DNA of 64,000 bases from Marivivens aquimaris. Its GTDB lineage: Bacteria; Pseudomonadota; Alphaproteobacteria; Rhodobacterales; Rhodobacteraceae. The DNA lies in the NCBI RefSeq assembly GCF_015220045.1, contig NZ_JADBGB010000001.1, positions 1,517,001-1,581,000 on the forward strand, read 5' to 3'. Under the pieces are notes generated by a model. It was not told where the DNA came from and ran no database searches. It worked only from the letters and a program-made list of their open reading frames with translations. Numbering within the stretch: position 1 is the stretch's first letter; each line of letters starts with the position of its first letter. Position numbers and translations under genes: made by a program. This document shows, one piece after another, positions 1-8,403 of the stretch.

Positions 1-1574
1 AGAATACCGATACCCAGTGTCGTCGCGAAGCCGCGAACCGGACCGGAGCCGACGAACCACAGGATGGCAGCCGTCATGATCGTGGTGATGTTGGCGTCCA
101 GAATGGCCGACATCGCACGCTCGTAGCCCAACTCGATTGCACGGGCCGGACCTTTGGCGGTCTTCAGTTCTTCGCGAATACGTTCGTAGACCAGCACGTT
201 GGCGTCCACGGCCATACCCATCGTCAGCACGATACCCGCGATCCCCGGCAGCGTGAGCGTCGCGCCCAGCAGCGAAAGGATACCGATGATCATCGCCATG
301 TTGAGGATAAGCGCGATGTTGGCGATCCAGCCGAAGAGGCCATAGGACAGCCCCATGAAGATCATGACGGCGACAAAACCGACAACAGCCGCGATCTGGC
401 CCGAGCGGATGCTGTCCGCACCAAGCTCCGGCCCCACGGTGCGCTCTTCGAGGAAGTCGAGGCCCGCAGGCAACGCGCCCGCCCGCAGCAGAACCGCGAG
501 GTTGGTCGTCTCTTCCACGGTGAAGGAGCCGGTGATGATGCCCGAGCCGCCGGTGATGGCGCTCTGGATCGTCGGAGCCGAGATCACCTCGTCATCGAGC
601 ACGATCGCGAACGGACGGCCGATGTTGTTGGAGGTGTAGGCACCGAACGCACGCGCGCCGCCGGGGTTGAAGCGGAAGTCCACAGCTGGACGACCGTTCT
701 GGTCGAAGGTCGGCTGCGAGTCCGTCAGCTGGTCGCCCGAGACAACAGCCGTGCGCGACAGGATGTAGTAGACGCCCTCACGCTCGACATCGGGCGCAAG
801 GAAGTTCCCGACACCCGGCTCTGCGTTCTCGTCGCCAGTGGTGCTGATGACTTCGTGGAAACCGAGCTGCGCGGTGGTGCCGATCCAACCCTTGAGTTCC
901 TGCGCCGACTTCGCGCCTGGAACCTCGATCAGGATCCGGCGGTCGCCGGTCCGCTGGATCGACGGCTCGCGTGTACCCGCCGCGTCGATACGGTTGCGGA
1001 TGATCTCCAGCGCCTGACGCACGGTGAGCTCGTCGCTGACGGTCTTCTGGGCTTCGGACAGTTCGACCGTGACAAGGTTGCCATTGGCCGACACCGTGAG
1101 GCTCGACTGACCTGCGCCGGTGACAGAGGTCACAGGGCTCGCCAGACCGCGCACCAGCTCGACAGCGCGTGCAACGCCGTCCTCGTTGGCCACGCGGATC
1201 GCCAGCGTTCCAGGGGCCGATTCCTGTCGGCGGATCGCGCCGATGGTATCGCGTTCGGCCACCAGTACGTCACGCACCTGCGGCCACATGCCGTCCATGG
1301 TGGTCTCGTAGACGTCCTCGACACGCACCTCCGCCAGCAGCTGTGCGCCGCCCCGAAGGTCGAGACCGAGGTTCACAATGTCGGAGGGCAGCCAAGACGG
1401 CCACTGCGCCAGATCGGCTTCGAGTTCGGCATTGGTGATGCCGTTCTCGATATCCTTGGCCGCATCGTTGTGCATCTCGACCCGAGAGTAGAAAAAATTG
1501 GGCAGCGTGAAAATCACCCCGGCCAAACAGGCCAGAACGATGAGCACCTGCTTGAAGCGTGCAATATGTAGCAT
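1..1574 (-). CDS. secD: Protein translocase subunit SecD (3' end outside the window)
   Basis: SecD works with SecF and YajC at the SecYEG channel and uses the proton gradient to complete export of proteins across the inner membrane. The 524 visible residues start MLHIARFKQVL, with one N-terminal membrane segment (about residues 8-27). The SecD signature GLDLRGGAQLL follows, then a large periplasmic part, and then the RND-type membrane block with GPELGADSIRSGQ and the conserved MGMAVDANVLVYERIREE. The family is usually about 550 residues, so only a short C-terminal piece is missing beyond base 1. The ATG at 1572-1574 lies 18 bases after the yajC stop, so yajC-secD is an operon, and secF is expected just outside. 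The frame has no stop up to the window edge. Confidence 0.97.
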   Translation of the reverse strand, partial: MLHIARFKQVLIVLACLAGVIFTLPNFFYSRVEMHNDAAKDIENGITNAELEADLAQWPSWLPSDIVNLGLDLRGGAQLLAEVRVEDVYETTMDGMWPQVRDVLVAERDTIGAIRRQESAPGTLAIRVANEDGVARAVELVRGLASPVTSVTGAGQSSLTVSANGNLVTVELSEAQKTVSDELTVRQALEIIRNRIDAAGTREPSIQRTGDRRILIEVPGAKSAQELKGWIGTTAQLGFHEVISTTGDENAEPGVGNFLAPDVEREGVYYILSRTAVVSGDQLTDSQPTFDQNGRPAVDFRFNPGGARAFGAYTSNNIGRPFAIVLDDEVISAPTIQSAITGGSGIITGSFTVEETTNLAVLLRAGALPAGLDFLEERTVGPELGADSIRSGQIAAVVGFVAVMIFMGLSYGLFGWIANIALILNMAMIIGILSLLGATLTLPGIAGIVLTMGMAVDANVLVYERIREELKTAKGPARAIELGYERAMSAILDANITTIMTAAILWFVGSGPVRGFATTLGIGI

Positions 1575-1592
1575 ATCCGGGGTGTTCGCCGC

Positions 1593-1874
1593 TTAGCTGT
1601 TCGCAGGTTCGGTGCGGTTCACGACCTGCGAAATGGTCGAACGCACGACGCGGACGTTGACGCCTGTCGCGATCTCGATCTCGATCTCGTTGTCGTCCTT
1701 GACCTTCGCTACCTTACCGATGATGCCGCCCTGCGTGACGACCTGATCACCGCGGCGCAGCGCCGCCACCATGTTCTGGTGTTCCTTCAGCTTCTTTTGC
1801 TGCGGACGGATCAGCAGGAAGTACATGATCGCAAAGATCAGGATAAAGGGGATAATACCTTGAATGGCCTCCAT
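1593..1874 (-). CDS. yajC: Preprotein translocase subunit YajC
   Basis: YajC is the small single-span accessory protein of the SecDF holotranslocon. The 93-residue product starts MEAIQGIIPFILIFAIMYF, with one membrane helix at about residues 5-23. The helix is followed by the family hallmark LLIRPQQKKLKEHQ and the soluble region GDQVVTQGGIIGKV. I chose the ATG at 1872-1874 because a GAGGAG ribosome-binding site sits just upstream and the length is normal. The frame is open to 1961, but those extra 29 residues look like leader sequence. It is the first gene of yajC-secD. Confidence 0.96.
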   Translation of the reverse strand: MEAIQGIIPFILIFAIMYFLLIRPQQKKLKEHQNMVAALRRGDQVVTQGGIIGKVAKVKDDNEIEIEIATGVNVRVVRSTISQVVNRTEPANS

Positions 1875-2025
1875 CGGGCGCTCCTCGTCTAAGTCTGGCG
1901 GGGGCTCCCCGCAAAGTCGCGGCACGTTATGACGGCGCCACGGGATTGGCAACCGCAGCACGGACGCTCAAGGCAATGTGTGAAGGCGATTTTGCAGATT
2001 CAAGCAGGCCGCCCTGCCCGCCGCT

Positions 2026-2093
2026 ATTCATTCTGACAAAAATACCTCGGGGGTGAGGCCGCTAGGCCGAGGGGGCAGCGCCCTCGCTCCGCC
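2026..2093 (+). repeat. Dispersed GC-hairpin repeat, type A copy 1
   Basis: The element begins TTCATTCTGACAAAAATACC, continues TCGGGGGTG, and then holds GC-rich foldable sequence (GGCCGCTAGGCC, GAGGGGGCAGCGCCCTC). The same head occurs at 16173-16230 and, inverted, at 6336-6382 and 23086-23140. This copy lies between the divergent yajC and hydrolase genes. Its function is unknown. Confidence 0.8.
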
Positions 2094-2165
2094 CTCAAAC
2101 TGGGCTGGCAGCAGTGCAAACGCGGCGATATGCTCGCAGTGGATCACTGGCACGCGAGAGGCTCC

Positions 2166-2708
2166 ATGACCCCGACCATCATCGTCCCCGGCATCGGCGG
2201 CTCCGGCCCTGACCACTGGCAGAGCCTGTGGGAAACCAAACACCCCCAGATGACCCGCTTCGCGCCGTCAAACTGGGACGAGCCGGACCTTTCCGACTGG
2301 CTCGCAGCTTTAGACGCCGCGATAGCCGCCGCGCCAACGCCGCCGATCCTCGTCGCCCATTCGCTCGGCTGCCTTCTCGCCGCCCACTACTGCGCCGCGT
2401 ATGACCGCCCGATCCAAGGCATCTTCTCCGTCGCCCCGCCCGATCCCCTCGGCCCGAATTTTCCGGCCGTGAACCAGAGCTTCATCGACGTGCCGCGCAC
2501 ACCGCTCCGCGCGCCGACACTGGTCGCGGCAAGCACGGACGATCCCTACGCTTCTATCGCATTTGCGGAAACTATCGCGGCGGACTGGCAGGCAAGGTTC
2601 ATAAACCTCGGCCCGCTCGGCCACGTAAATGCCTCCAGCGGGCTCGGTGACTGGCCCGCCGGATATGCTTTGTTCGAAACCTTCGCGGCAAATCTGCCCG
2701 AAACTTAA
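2166..2708 (+). CDS. RBBP9/YdeN-type alpha/beta serine hydrolase
   Basis: This is a 180-residue cytoplasmic hydrolase of the RBBP9/YdeN family (Ser_hydrolase). The visible catalytic elements are VAHSLG with the nucleophile Ser66, an acid in STDDPYAS (Asp125/126), and His153 in LGHVNASSGLG, which carries the family's typical GH-N-S-G ending. The N-terminal IIVPGIGGSGPDHWQ with its GPDHWQ motif is also characteristic. I started at the ATG at 2166 because the family begins a few residues before the first strand; the frame is open back to 2130. It is convergent with kdsA and the two stops overlap by 4 bases. The substrate is unknown; proteins of this family are small esterases or serine hydrolases of mostly uncharacterised role. 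Confidence 0.88.
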   Translation: MTPTIIVPGIGGSGPDHWQSLWETKHPQMTRFAPSNWDEPDLSDWLAALDAAIAAAPTPPILVAHSLGCLLAAHYCAAYDRPIQGIFSVAPPDPLGPNFPAVNQSFIDVPRTPLRAPTLVAASTDDPYASIAFAETIAADWQARFINLGPLGHVNASSGLGDWPAGYALFETFAANLPET

Positions 2709-3523
2709 CCCTTCGCGACGTCGTCCAGCGCGCGCAGCTTTTGCAGCAGCGGCTGAAGCGCTTCGATACGCACCATGTTCGGACCGTCCGACGGCGCGTT
2801 ATCAGGGTCTTCGTGCGTCTCGATGAACAGCGCTGCACAGCCGACGGCCACAGCCGCACGCGCCAGCGGAGGCACCATGCGGCGATCGCCGCCCGACGAA
2901 TTACCGTTGCCGCCCGGCTGCTGGACCGAGTGCGTCGCGTCGAACACAACAGGATAGCCAGTCTCCGCCATGGTCGGCAGACCGCGGAAATCGCTCACAA
3001 GCGTGTTGTACCCGAACGAGGTTCCGCGCTCACAGAGCATGATGTTGGTGTTGCCCGTGCTCTCGATCTTCGCCGCGACGTTCTTCATGTCCCAAGGCGC
3101 AAGGAACTGGCCCTTCTTGACGTTAATCGCCTTGCCCGTTTCGCCCGCTGCCAGCAGCAGGTCGGTCTGACGGCAAAGGAACGCCGGAATTTGCAAAATG
3201 TCACAGAACTCCGCTGCCATCGCGCAGTGGTGGGTTTCGTGAACGTCGGTGATGACGGGGCAGCCGAATTCGTCACGGATCTTCGACAGGATTTCCAGAC
3301 CCTTCTCGGCGCCAAGACCGCGCTTGCCGCCCAGCGACGAACGGTTGGCCTTGTCATACGAGCCCTTGAAAATGAAACCCGTACCGGTCGCAGCGCAAGC
3401 TTCGCTAATCCGCTCCGCCAGCATACGCGCATGATCGAGGCTTTCGAGCTGGCACGGCCCCGCAATCAGCGCGAAGGGCAGATCGTTGGCGACTTCGACG
3501 TTTCCGATGGTGACGCGGTGCAT
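2705..3523 (-). CDS. kdsA: 3-deoxy-8-phosphooctulonate synthase
   Basis: KdsA condenses phosphoenolpyruvate with arabinose 5-phosphate to make KDO 8-phosphate, the first step of KDO synthesis for the lipopolysaccharide core, in the cytoplasm. The 272-residue protein has AGPCQLES, FKGSYDKANRSS, CPVITDVHE, DILQIPAFLCRQTDLL, KGQFLAPWDM and FDATHSVQQPGG, all diagnostic for the KdsA branch of the DAHP-synthase superfamily. The start at 3523 (MHRVTIGNVEV) is preceded by an AGGAGAG-like site; the frame is open upstream to 3604. It follows urtE in the same direction, but a repeat element and about 120 bases separate them, so co-transcription is uncertain. Confidence 0.96.
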   Translation of the reverse strand: MHRVTIGNVEVANDLPFALIAGPCQLESLDHARMLAERISEACAATGTGFIFKGSYDKANRSSLGGKRGLGAEKGLEILSKIRDEFGCPVITDVHETHHCAMAAEFCDILQIPAFLCRQTDLLLAAGETGKAINVKKGQFLAPWDMKNVAAKIESTGNTNIMLCERGTSFGYNTLVSDFRGLPTMAETGYPVVFDATHSVQQPGGNGNSSGGDRRMVPPLARAAVAVGCAALFIETHEDPDNAPSDGPNMVRIEALQPLLQKLRALDDVAKG

Positions 3524-3588
3524 GGGCGCTCTCCTTGAATTGGCTTGCCCTGCATATAGACACGCGCAAAGGCTGCGTCCATCGCTCC

Positions 3589-3636
3589 TGCCTTTGTGCT
3601 TCAAATATCCCGGGGGTGCGGGGGCAGCGCACCCGC
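3589..3636 (+). repeat. Dispersed GC-hairpin repeat, type B copy 1
   Basis: The element reads CTGCCTTTGTGCTTCAAATA, then TCCCGGGGGTGCGG and a GC hairpin GTGCGGGGGCAGCGCAC. It starts just beyond the urtE stop codon. An inverted relative with the same head (CTTTGTGC, CAAATATCCCGGGGG) lies at about 16103-16163. Its layout parallels the type A repeat. Confidence 0.65.
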
Positions 3637-3640
3637 TCCG

Positions 3641-4336
3641 TTAGATCGACACGCGCTCCAGCAGAACCTCTCGCGCCAACGTGGCCTTGGGCTCGTGCAA
3701 CACGACCGATCCACGGTTCACCGCATAAAAGTCATCCGCCAGATCAAAGGCAAAGTCGAAATACTGCTCCACCAGCACCACAGCGATCTCGCCTTCTTCG
3801 CGAAGCTGGGCAATCACGCGTCCGATCTGCTGGATAATGTTCGGCTGGATGCCCTCGGTCGGCTCGTCGAGCAGCAGAACGCGAGGCCGCGTGATGAGCG
3901 CGCGGGCGATGGCGAGCTGTTGTTGCTGGCCGCCCGAAAGGTCTCCGCCGCGACGGTGGAGGAAGTCCTTCAGGATCGGGAACAGCTCGAAAATCCGGTC
4001 GGGCACACCGCGTTCGTTGCGGTCGAGACAGGCAAACCCGCTCTCCAGATTTTCCTGCACGGTCATCAGCGGGAACACCTCACGGCCCTGCGGGACATAG
4101 GCGATCCCTGCCCGCGCGGCGCCGAAGGCGGTGAGGTGCTTTAGCTCCTTACCGTCGAGCACGATGCGGCCGTCCTCGTAGGGATGGCGTCCTGCGATGG
4201 CCTTCAGTAGCGAGGTCTTCCCGACCCCGTTCGTCCCCATGACGGCAGTGACCTGCCCCGCCTCGGCAGTCATGGAGATGCCGTTGAGGATCTGGCTCTG
4301 CCCGTATTTCAACGTGAGGTTTTCAATTTCGAGCAT
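3641..4336 (-). CDS. urtE: Urea ABC transporter ATP-binding subunit UrtE
   Basis: UrtE is the second (LivF-like) ATPase of the urea importer. The 231-residue protein shows Walker A GTNGVGKT (34-41), the Q-loop region YVPQGREVFPLMTVQENL, signature LSGGQ (133-137) and Walker B LLLDEPTEGIQPN. The ending EGIQPNIIQQI is characteristic of UrtE rather than of amino-acid LivF. It is the last gene of urtABCDE, three bases after the urtD stop. No urease genes follow in this window; kdsA does. Confidence 0.95.
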   Translation of the reverse strand: MLEIENLTLKYGQSQILNGISMTAEAGQVTAVMGTNGVGKTSLLKAIAGRHPYEDGRIVLDGKELKHLTAFGAARAGIAYVPQGREVFPLMTVQENLESGFACLDRNERGVPDRIFELFPILKDFLHRRGGDLSGGQQQQLAIARALITRPRVLLLDEPTEGIQPNIIQQIGRVIAQLREEGEIAVVLVEQYFDFAFDLADDFYAVNRGSVVLHEPKATLAREVLLERVSI

Positions 4337-4338
4337 GT

Positions 4339-5079
4339 TCAGCGCCCCAGATAGACTTCGATGACCTGCGGGTTGGCGGTAACGTGGTCGAGGCTGCCCT
4401 CGGCCAGCACCGATCCTTCGTGCAGGACAGTGACTTTGCAGTTCAGGCGGCGGACGAACTCCATGTCGTGCTCGACAACCACCACGGCGCGGGTCTTGGC
4501 GGCGCGTTTCAGCAGATCGGTGGTCTGTTCACGCTCGGCAGGGGTCATGCCCGCAGCGGGTTCGTCCACGAGAAGCAAACGCGGGTCCTGCGCCAGAAGC
4601 ATGCCGATTTCGAGCCATTGCTTCTGGCCGTGAGAGAGCTCGCCCGACATCCGGTCCAGTTGATCCGCGAGGCCGATTTCCTCGGCCAGTTCCAGAATGC
4701 GCGCGTTGTCGTCACGGTTCTTTTTATAGAACAGCACATCAAACGGACCGCGATCGTTTTTCAGTGCCATGGCGAGGTTTTCCCGCACGGTTTGCGCCTC
4801 GAACACGGTCGGCTTCTGGAATTTGCGTCCGATGCCTTCGCGGGCGATCTTGCTTTCGGACATACCGACAAGACTGATCGACTTGTCACCGAAAACAACA
4901 GTGCCTTCGTCCGGTTTGGTCTTGCCGGTGATGATGTCCATGAACGTCGTCTTGCCCGCCCCGTTCGGGCCGATCACGGCGCGAAGCTCGGGTTCATCGA
5001 CGGCGATGGACAAGTTGTTGATGGCGCGGAAACCGTCGAAGGTCTTCGACACGCCGGATACTTCGAGAAGTCTGCTCAT
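4339..5079 (-). CDS. urtD: Urea ABC transporter ATP-binding subunit UrtD
   Basis: UrtD is the LivG-like ATPase of the urea importer. The 246 residues contain Walker A GPNGAGKT (37-44), TGKTKPDEGTV, GIGRKFQKPTVFEAQTVREN, and the atypical signature LSHGQKQWLEIGMLL (from about 148), in which LSHGQ replaces LSGGQ as in the UrtD family. Walker B is LLLVDEPAAGMTPAE. Its start overlaps the urtC stop by 4 bases (ATGA), which indicates translational coupling. Together with UrtE it powers the UrtBC membrane pore. Confidence 0.95.
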   Translation of the reverse strand: MSRLLEVSGVSKTFDGFRAINNLSIAVDEPELRAVIGPNGAGKTTFMDIITGKTKPDEGTVVFGDKSISLVGMSESKIAREGIGRKFQKPTVFEAQTVRENLAMALKNDRGPFDVLFYKKNRDDNARILELAEEIGLADQLDRMSGELSHGQKQWLEIGMLLAQDPRLLLVDEPAAGMTPAEREQTTDLLKRAAKTRAVVVVEHDMEFVRRLNCKVTVLHEGSVLAEGSLDHVTANPQVIEVYLGR

Positions 5080-6293
5080 TCCGGTTTTCCTTCTTCTGCG
5101 CGCCAGCTGCCGTCATCAGGGCCGTAGTCCGCGTTGCGCTTGACCGCGACGAAATCGAAGAGGCCGCCGATGCCCTGCGGGAAGAACAACGTCACCGCGA
5201 CGAACGAGAAGCCGAGCAGCACGAGCCACCAGTCGGTCCAGACGATTTCATAGAAGCCGAGGTTGATTGCAGGTGCGCCGCCCCCCGTGAACCACGACGA
5301 CAGGAGCGAGACGAACGTGGCCCCGATCACTGCGCCATAGAGGCGACCACGACCACCGATCGCGACCCAGACCGCGAGGTAGATCGAGGCGATGGGTGCG
5401 ATCTCGGCAGGGTTGATGATGCCTGCTTGCGGGTAATAGAGAGCGCCCGCTACGCCAGCCACCATCGCGGTGAGGGTGAAGACGAAGAGCTTATAGGTTT
5501 CAACGTGATAGCCAAGGAACCTCACGCGGGATTCGTCGTCACGGATCGCGCGGATGACGCTGCCCATCTTGCCTGACGTCACGAAGGCGAACAGGAGGTA
5601 TGCCAGCGCGAGAGCAACCGCCGAGGCCCAGAAGAACCAGACAGATACCCAGTCCTGACCCGCCGAAACTCCGGGAATGTTCTGGAGGCCCGAGAGGCCG
5701 TTGTTGCCGCGCAGACCACTGTCGTTCTGGAAGAGGTAGAGCGACAGCGCGAGGGTCATCGCTTGTGTCAGGATCGACAGATAGACGCCCGTGACGCGGC
5801 TGCGGAACGCCAGCCAGCCGAAGACCAGCGCCAGAAGGCCCGGCACGATCAGCACGGCGAGCAGTTGCAGCGGCAACGAGTGCGCGAACATCCAGAGCGC
5901 GGGGAGTTCGGAGCTGCCGACCACGCCGAAGATCTGCGTGCCGATAGCGTCCGAGACCTCTTGCGGGGTCGCGGGGAGCGGTTGGTTGGCGAGGGATGCG
6001 GCCACGATTTCCTCGGTCCGCGCATACATCAGCCACATGCCGACCGCGTAGCCTCCGATCCCGAAGAACGCGAAGTGGCCGAGGCTGAGGATACCGCAGT
6101 AGCCCCATACCACATCCATTGCGATGGCGATGATGCACAGGCACAGCGTCTTGCCGAGCGTTTTGACGAAGCTGGTCGAAATCAACCCGAAGCCCGTCGC
6201 CTGCGCCATGAGCGTGACGGCCACGGTGAAGATCGCGAGGACCAGAAGGAAGATCAGGACCGAGCGGTTCGATGCAAGGAGGGTTCTGTTCAT
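5076..6293 (-). CDS. urtC: Urea ABC transporter permease UrtC
   Basis: UrtC is the LivM-like inner-membrane permease of the urea importer. The 405 residues carry about ten membrane segments, from ILAIFTVAVTLMA near residue 20 to FSFVAVTLFFP near 370. The family motifs GYCGILSLGHFAFFGIGGYAVGMWLM and AIRDDESRVRFLGYHVETYKLFVFTLTAM are present, as is GRGRLYGAVIGA. An insertion at about residues 85-130 (EEIVAASLANQPLPATPQEV) is usual in UrtC. It precedes urtD with a 4-base overlap. A type A repeat lies between urtB and urtC. Confidence 0.95.
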   Translation of the reverse strand: MNRTLLASNRSVLIFLLVLAIFTVAVTLMAQATGFGLISTSFVKTLGKTLCLCIIAIAMDVVWGYCGILSLGHFAFFGIGGYAVGMWLMYARTEEIVAASLANQPLPATPQEVSDAIGTQIFGVVGSSELPALWMFAHSLPLQLLAVLIVPGLLALVFGWLAFRSRVTGVYLSILTQAMTLALSLYLFQNDSGLRGNNGLSGLQNIPGVSAGQDWVSVWFFWASAVALALAYLLFAFVTSGKMGSVIRAIRDDESRVRFLGYHVETYKLFVFTLTAMVAGVAGALYYPQAGIINPAEIAPIASIYLAVWVAIGGRGRLYGAVIGATFVSLLSSWFTGGGAPAINLGFYEIVWTDWWLVLLGFSFVAVTLFFPQGIGGLFDFVAVKRNADYGPDDGSWRAEEGKPE

Positions 6294-6335
6294 TGGGTCT
6301 CTCCTGCGGCGTTCGCGCGGACGTTCAAGGACGCA

Positions 6336-6382
6336 CGGGGGGCCAGCCCCCCGTTCCCCCCGAGGTATTTTTGCCAGAGTGA
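6336..6382 (-). repeat. Dispersed GC-hairpin repeat, type A copy 2 (inverted)
   Basis: Read on the minus strand it has the head TTCACTCTGGCAAAAATACC, then TCGGGGGG, then a tight hairpin CGGGGGGCTGGCCCCCCG. It sits in the 103-base gap between urtB and urtC, inside a codirectional operon. It could fold in the mRNA between the two cistrons. Confidence 0.78.
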
Positions 6383-6396
6383 ATGACAGGTCATGC

Positions 6397-8331
6397 TCAG
6401 TTCCCCGCCGCGCGGCCCTTGAGGGCGACGATGCCCTTGGGACGGAACTGGATGAAGATGATGATGAAGAGGATCATGTAGGTTTGTGCCGCCAGCGTGT
6501 TGGACGGATTGAACCACTCGATGCCCTTTTGAAGGAAGCCGATCAGCGAGGCGCCCGCGAGCGTTCCCCAGACGTTGCCAACGCCGCCAACGACGACGGT
6601 CATGAAGCTCTGGACGATGTAGTCGGCGCCCATTTCACTGGTGACTTTGGCATAGAGGCCGATGGCGACGCCCGCGATCCCCGCGATGCCGGAGCCGAGG
6701 CCGAAGGTCAGCATGTTGATGCGGTCGGGGTTGATGCCCATCGACGCGGCCATGCCGGGGTTCTGGGTGACGGCGCGGACCTCGAGGCCGAGGCGGGTGC
6801 GTTTCAGCACGAAGAGGATCAGCGCGAGGAAGATCAGCGCCAGCACGAAGATCGCGATCCGGATGTAGCTGATGGAGACCACGTCGTTGAACACGAGCGC
6901 GCCGTCCAGCCAACCGGGTGAGGTGAGCGGGCGGGCTTGGGTGCCGAAGATGTTCTTGGCGATCTGCTGGAGCGCGATCGATATGCCGAAGGTGGCGAGG
7001 AGTGTCTCCAGCGGGCGCTTGTAGAGGTGACGGATCACCAGACGCTCCATCGCGACGCCAGCGGCGAAGGTGACGCAGAACGCCAGCGGCAGGGCCACGA
7101 TGATCGAGACGGTGTAATCGGGGATCACCTGCTGCACGACGTAGCCGGTATAGGCGCCCATCATGATGAACTCGCCGTGGGCCATGTTGATCACGCCCAT
7201 CACGCCGAAGGTGATGGCGAGGCCGATGGCGGCGAGGAAGTAGATCGACGCCAGCGAGACCGCATCGAGCGCGATGTCGGCGGTCTGCATGGCGCTGACC
7301 TTGAGGTCTACGTCGCGCATAGCGGCATAGGCGGCGTCGGTGATGGCGGCGTCAGGCTCGACATAGGCGTCAAAGAAGGTGTGCGCTTTGATGGCGGCCT
7401 CACGGTCGGCGGGCGGCACGAAAGGTGCGGCCTGCCCTGCATCAACGAGCGATTGATAGGCGCGGATGCGGGCGGCGGGATCGTCCATGTCAGCAACGAG
7501 AACGCCGGCGACTTCGCCGTTCACGATGTTCGCGGTAAGGGCCGATTTCACATCGGCATCGCTCACGGTCGTCGGAGCGAGGCCAGCGGCGGCCAGTTCG
7601 GCGTAGGCGGCATCGACGGTGAAGGTATCGTCCACCTTGCGGATGCGGGCGACGTTGGTGCCTTCGGGCATTTCAGCGGCAACGCTGGAACGGGTCGTGA
7701 GGATCTGGTTCAGCGCAGCGCGGCTGTCGAGGCTGACACCTTCGGCCAGCGAGTTGATCGCCTCGACGCGGGCTTCTGTGGTGTCGCCAAAACGGGCGGT
7801 GAGCAGCGATAGCAGGCGCTCCTTGCGGGCGGCGATGTCGGGATCGGTTTCGCCTTCGAGCGAGGCGGCGAGCGGTTCGAGATGTTCGGCGGAACCGTCA
7901 CGGTTGATAGCGTCGAGCGCGGCAATACGACGGGCCGGATCAGGGTCCGATAGCTGGAAACGCACCAGCGCAGAGCCGATCACGCCGCGCACACCTGCGT
8001 TCGGCTTGATCTGGGTGAGTTGGCCCTTGTCGGCGGTGCCGATCTCTTCACCCGTATCGATGTCGATCAGCGTGTAGGGATCGCTGCCTGTGACATAGAC
8101 GAAGCGGCCATCCTCGTGTTGCCAGACATCCTTGGCCTGCCAGCGTTCGAGGAAGGTGGCGACATCGTCCGCGCCGGAAGCCAGAAGGGCCTCGACAGCG
8201 TCGGCGGTCGTGCCGCGGGAGGGTTTGTTATAGAGGGAGGGGTCTTCCTGAAGGACCGATTGCAGGTCCTGAGCCGATGCGCAGACAGCCGAAACCGCCA
8301 TGGCGCAGGCAAGCAGAAGGGCGCGGAACAT
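6397..8331 (-). CDS. urtB: Urea ABC transporter permease UrtB, long form
   Basis: UrtB is the LivH-like permease of the urea importer. The 644-residue protein begins with a signal peptide (MFRALLLACAMAVSAVCASA) and about 320 residues of predicted periplasmic sequence. A HEAT-like stretch lies near residues 130-200 (DPARRIAALDAINRD, EARVEAINSLAEG). The LivH-type membrane domain then starts near residue 350 (ASIYFLAAIGLAITFGVMGVINMAHGEFIMMGAYTGYV). The large N-terminal extension is usual for proteobacterial UrtB; its role is not known to me. The ending is IIIFIQFRPKGIVALKGRAAG. The gap to urtA is 72 bases, so urtA and urtB are probably co-transcribed. Confidence 0.95.
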   Translation of the reverse strand: MFRALLLACAMAVSAVCASAQDLQSVLQEDPSLYNKPSRGTTADAVEALLASGADDVATFLERWQAKDVWQHEDGRFVYVTGSDPYTLIDIDTGEEIGTADKGQLTQIKPNAGVRGVIGSALVRFQLSDPDPARRIAALDAINRDGSAEHLEPLAASLEGETDPDIAARKERLLSLLTARFGDTTEARVEAINSLAEGVSLDSRAALNQILTTRSSVAAEMPEGTNVARIRKVDDTFTVDAAYAELAAAGLAPTTVSDADVKSALTANIVNGEVAGVLVADMDDPAARIRAYQSLVDAGQAAPFVPPADREAAIKAHTFFDAYVEPDAAITDAAYAAMRDVDLKVSAMQTADIALDAVSLASIYFLAAIGLAITFGVMGVINMAHGEFIMMGAYTGYVVQQVIPDYTVSIIVALPLAFCVTFAAGVAMERLVIRHLYKRPLETLLATFGISIALQQIAKNIFGTQARPLTSPGWLDGALVFNDVVSISYIRIAIFVLALIFLALILFVLKRTRLGLEVRAVTQNPGMAASMGINPDRINMLTFGLGSGIAGIAGVAIGLYAKVTSEMGADYIVQSFMTVVVGGVGNVWGTLAGASLIGFLQKGIEWFNPSNTLAAQTYMILFIIIFIQFRPKGIVALKGRAAGN

Positions 8332-8403
8332 CTCGCGTCTCCTTGAAAGGGTATTTGGGAGGTGGCAAGGGGCGGCGCGCGCCCCCTGCCCGTGATCACA
8401 GGA

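Noticed and set aside
8340..8400. Possible further repeat copy near GGTATTTGGGAGG
   Set aside because: It shares only GGTATTT with the repeat heads and lacks the conserved TTCATTCTG or CTTTGTGC part, so it was not counted.
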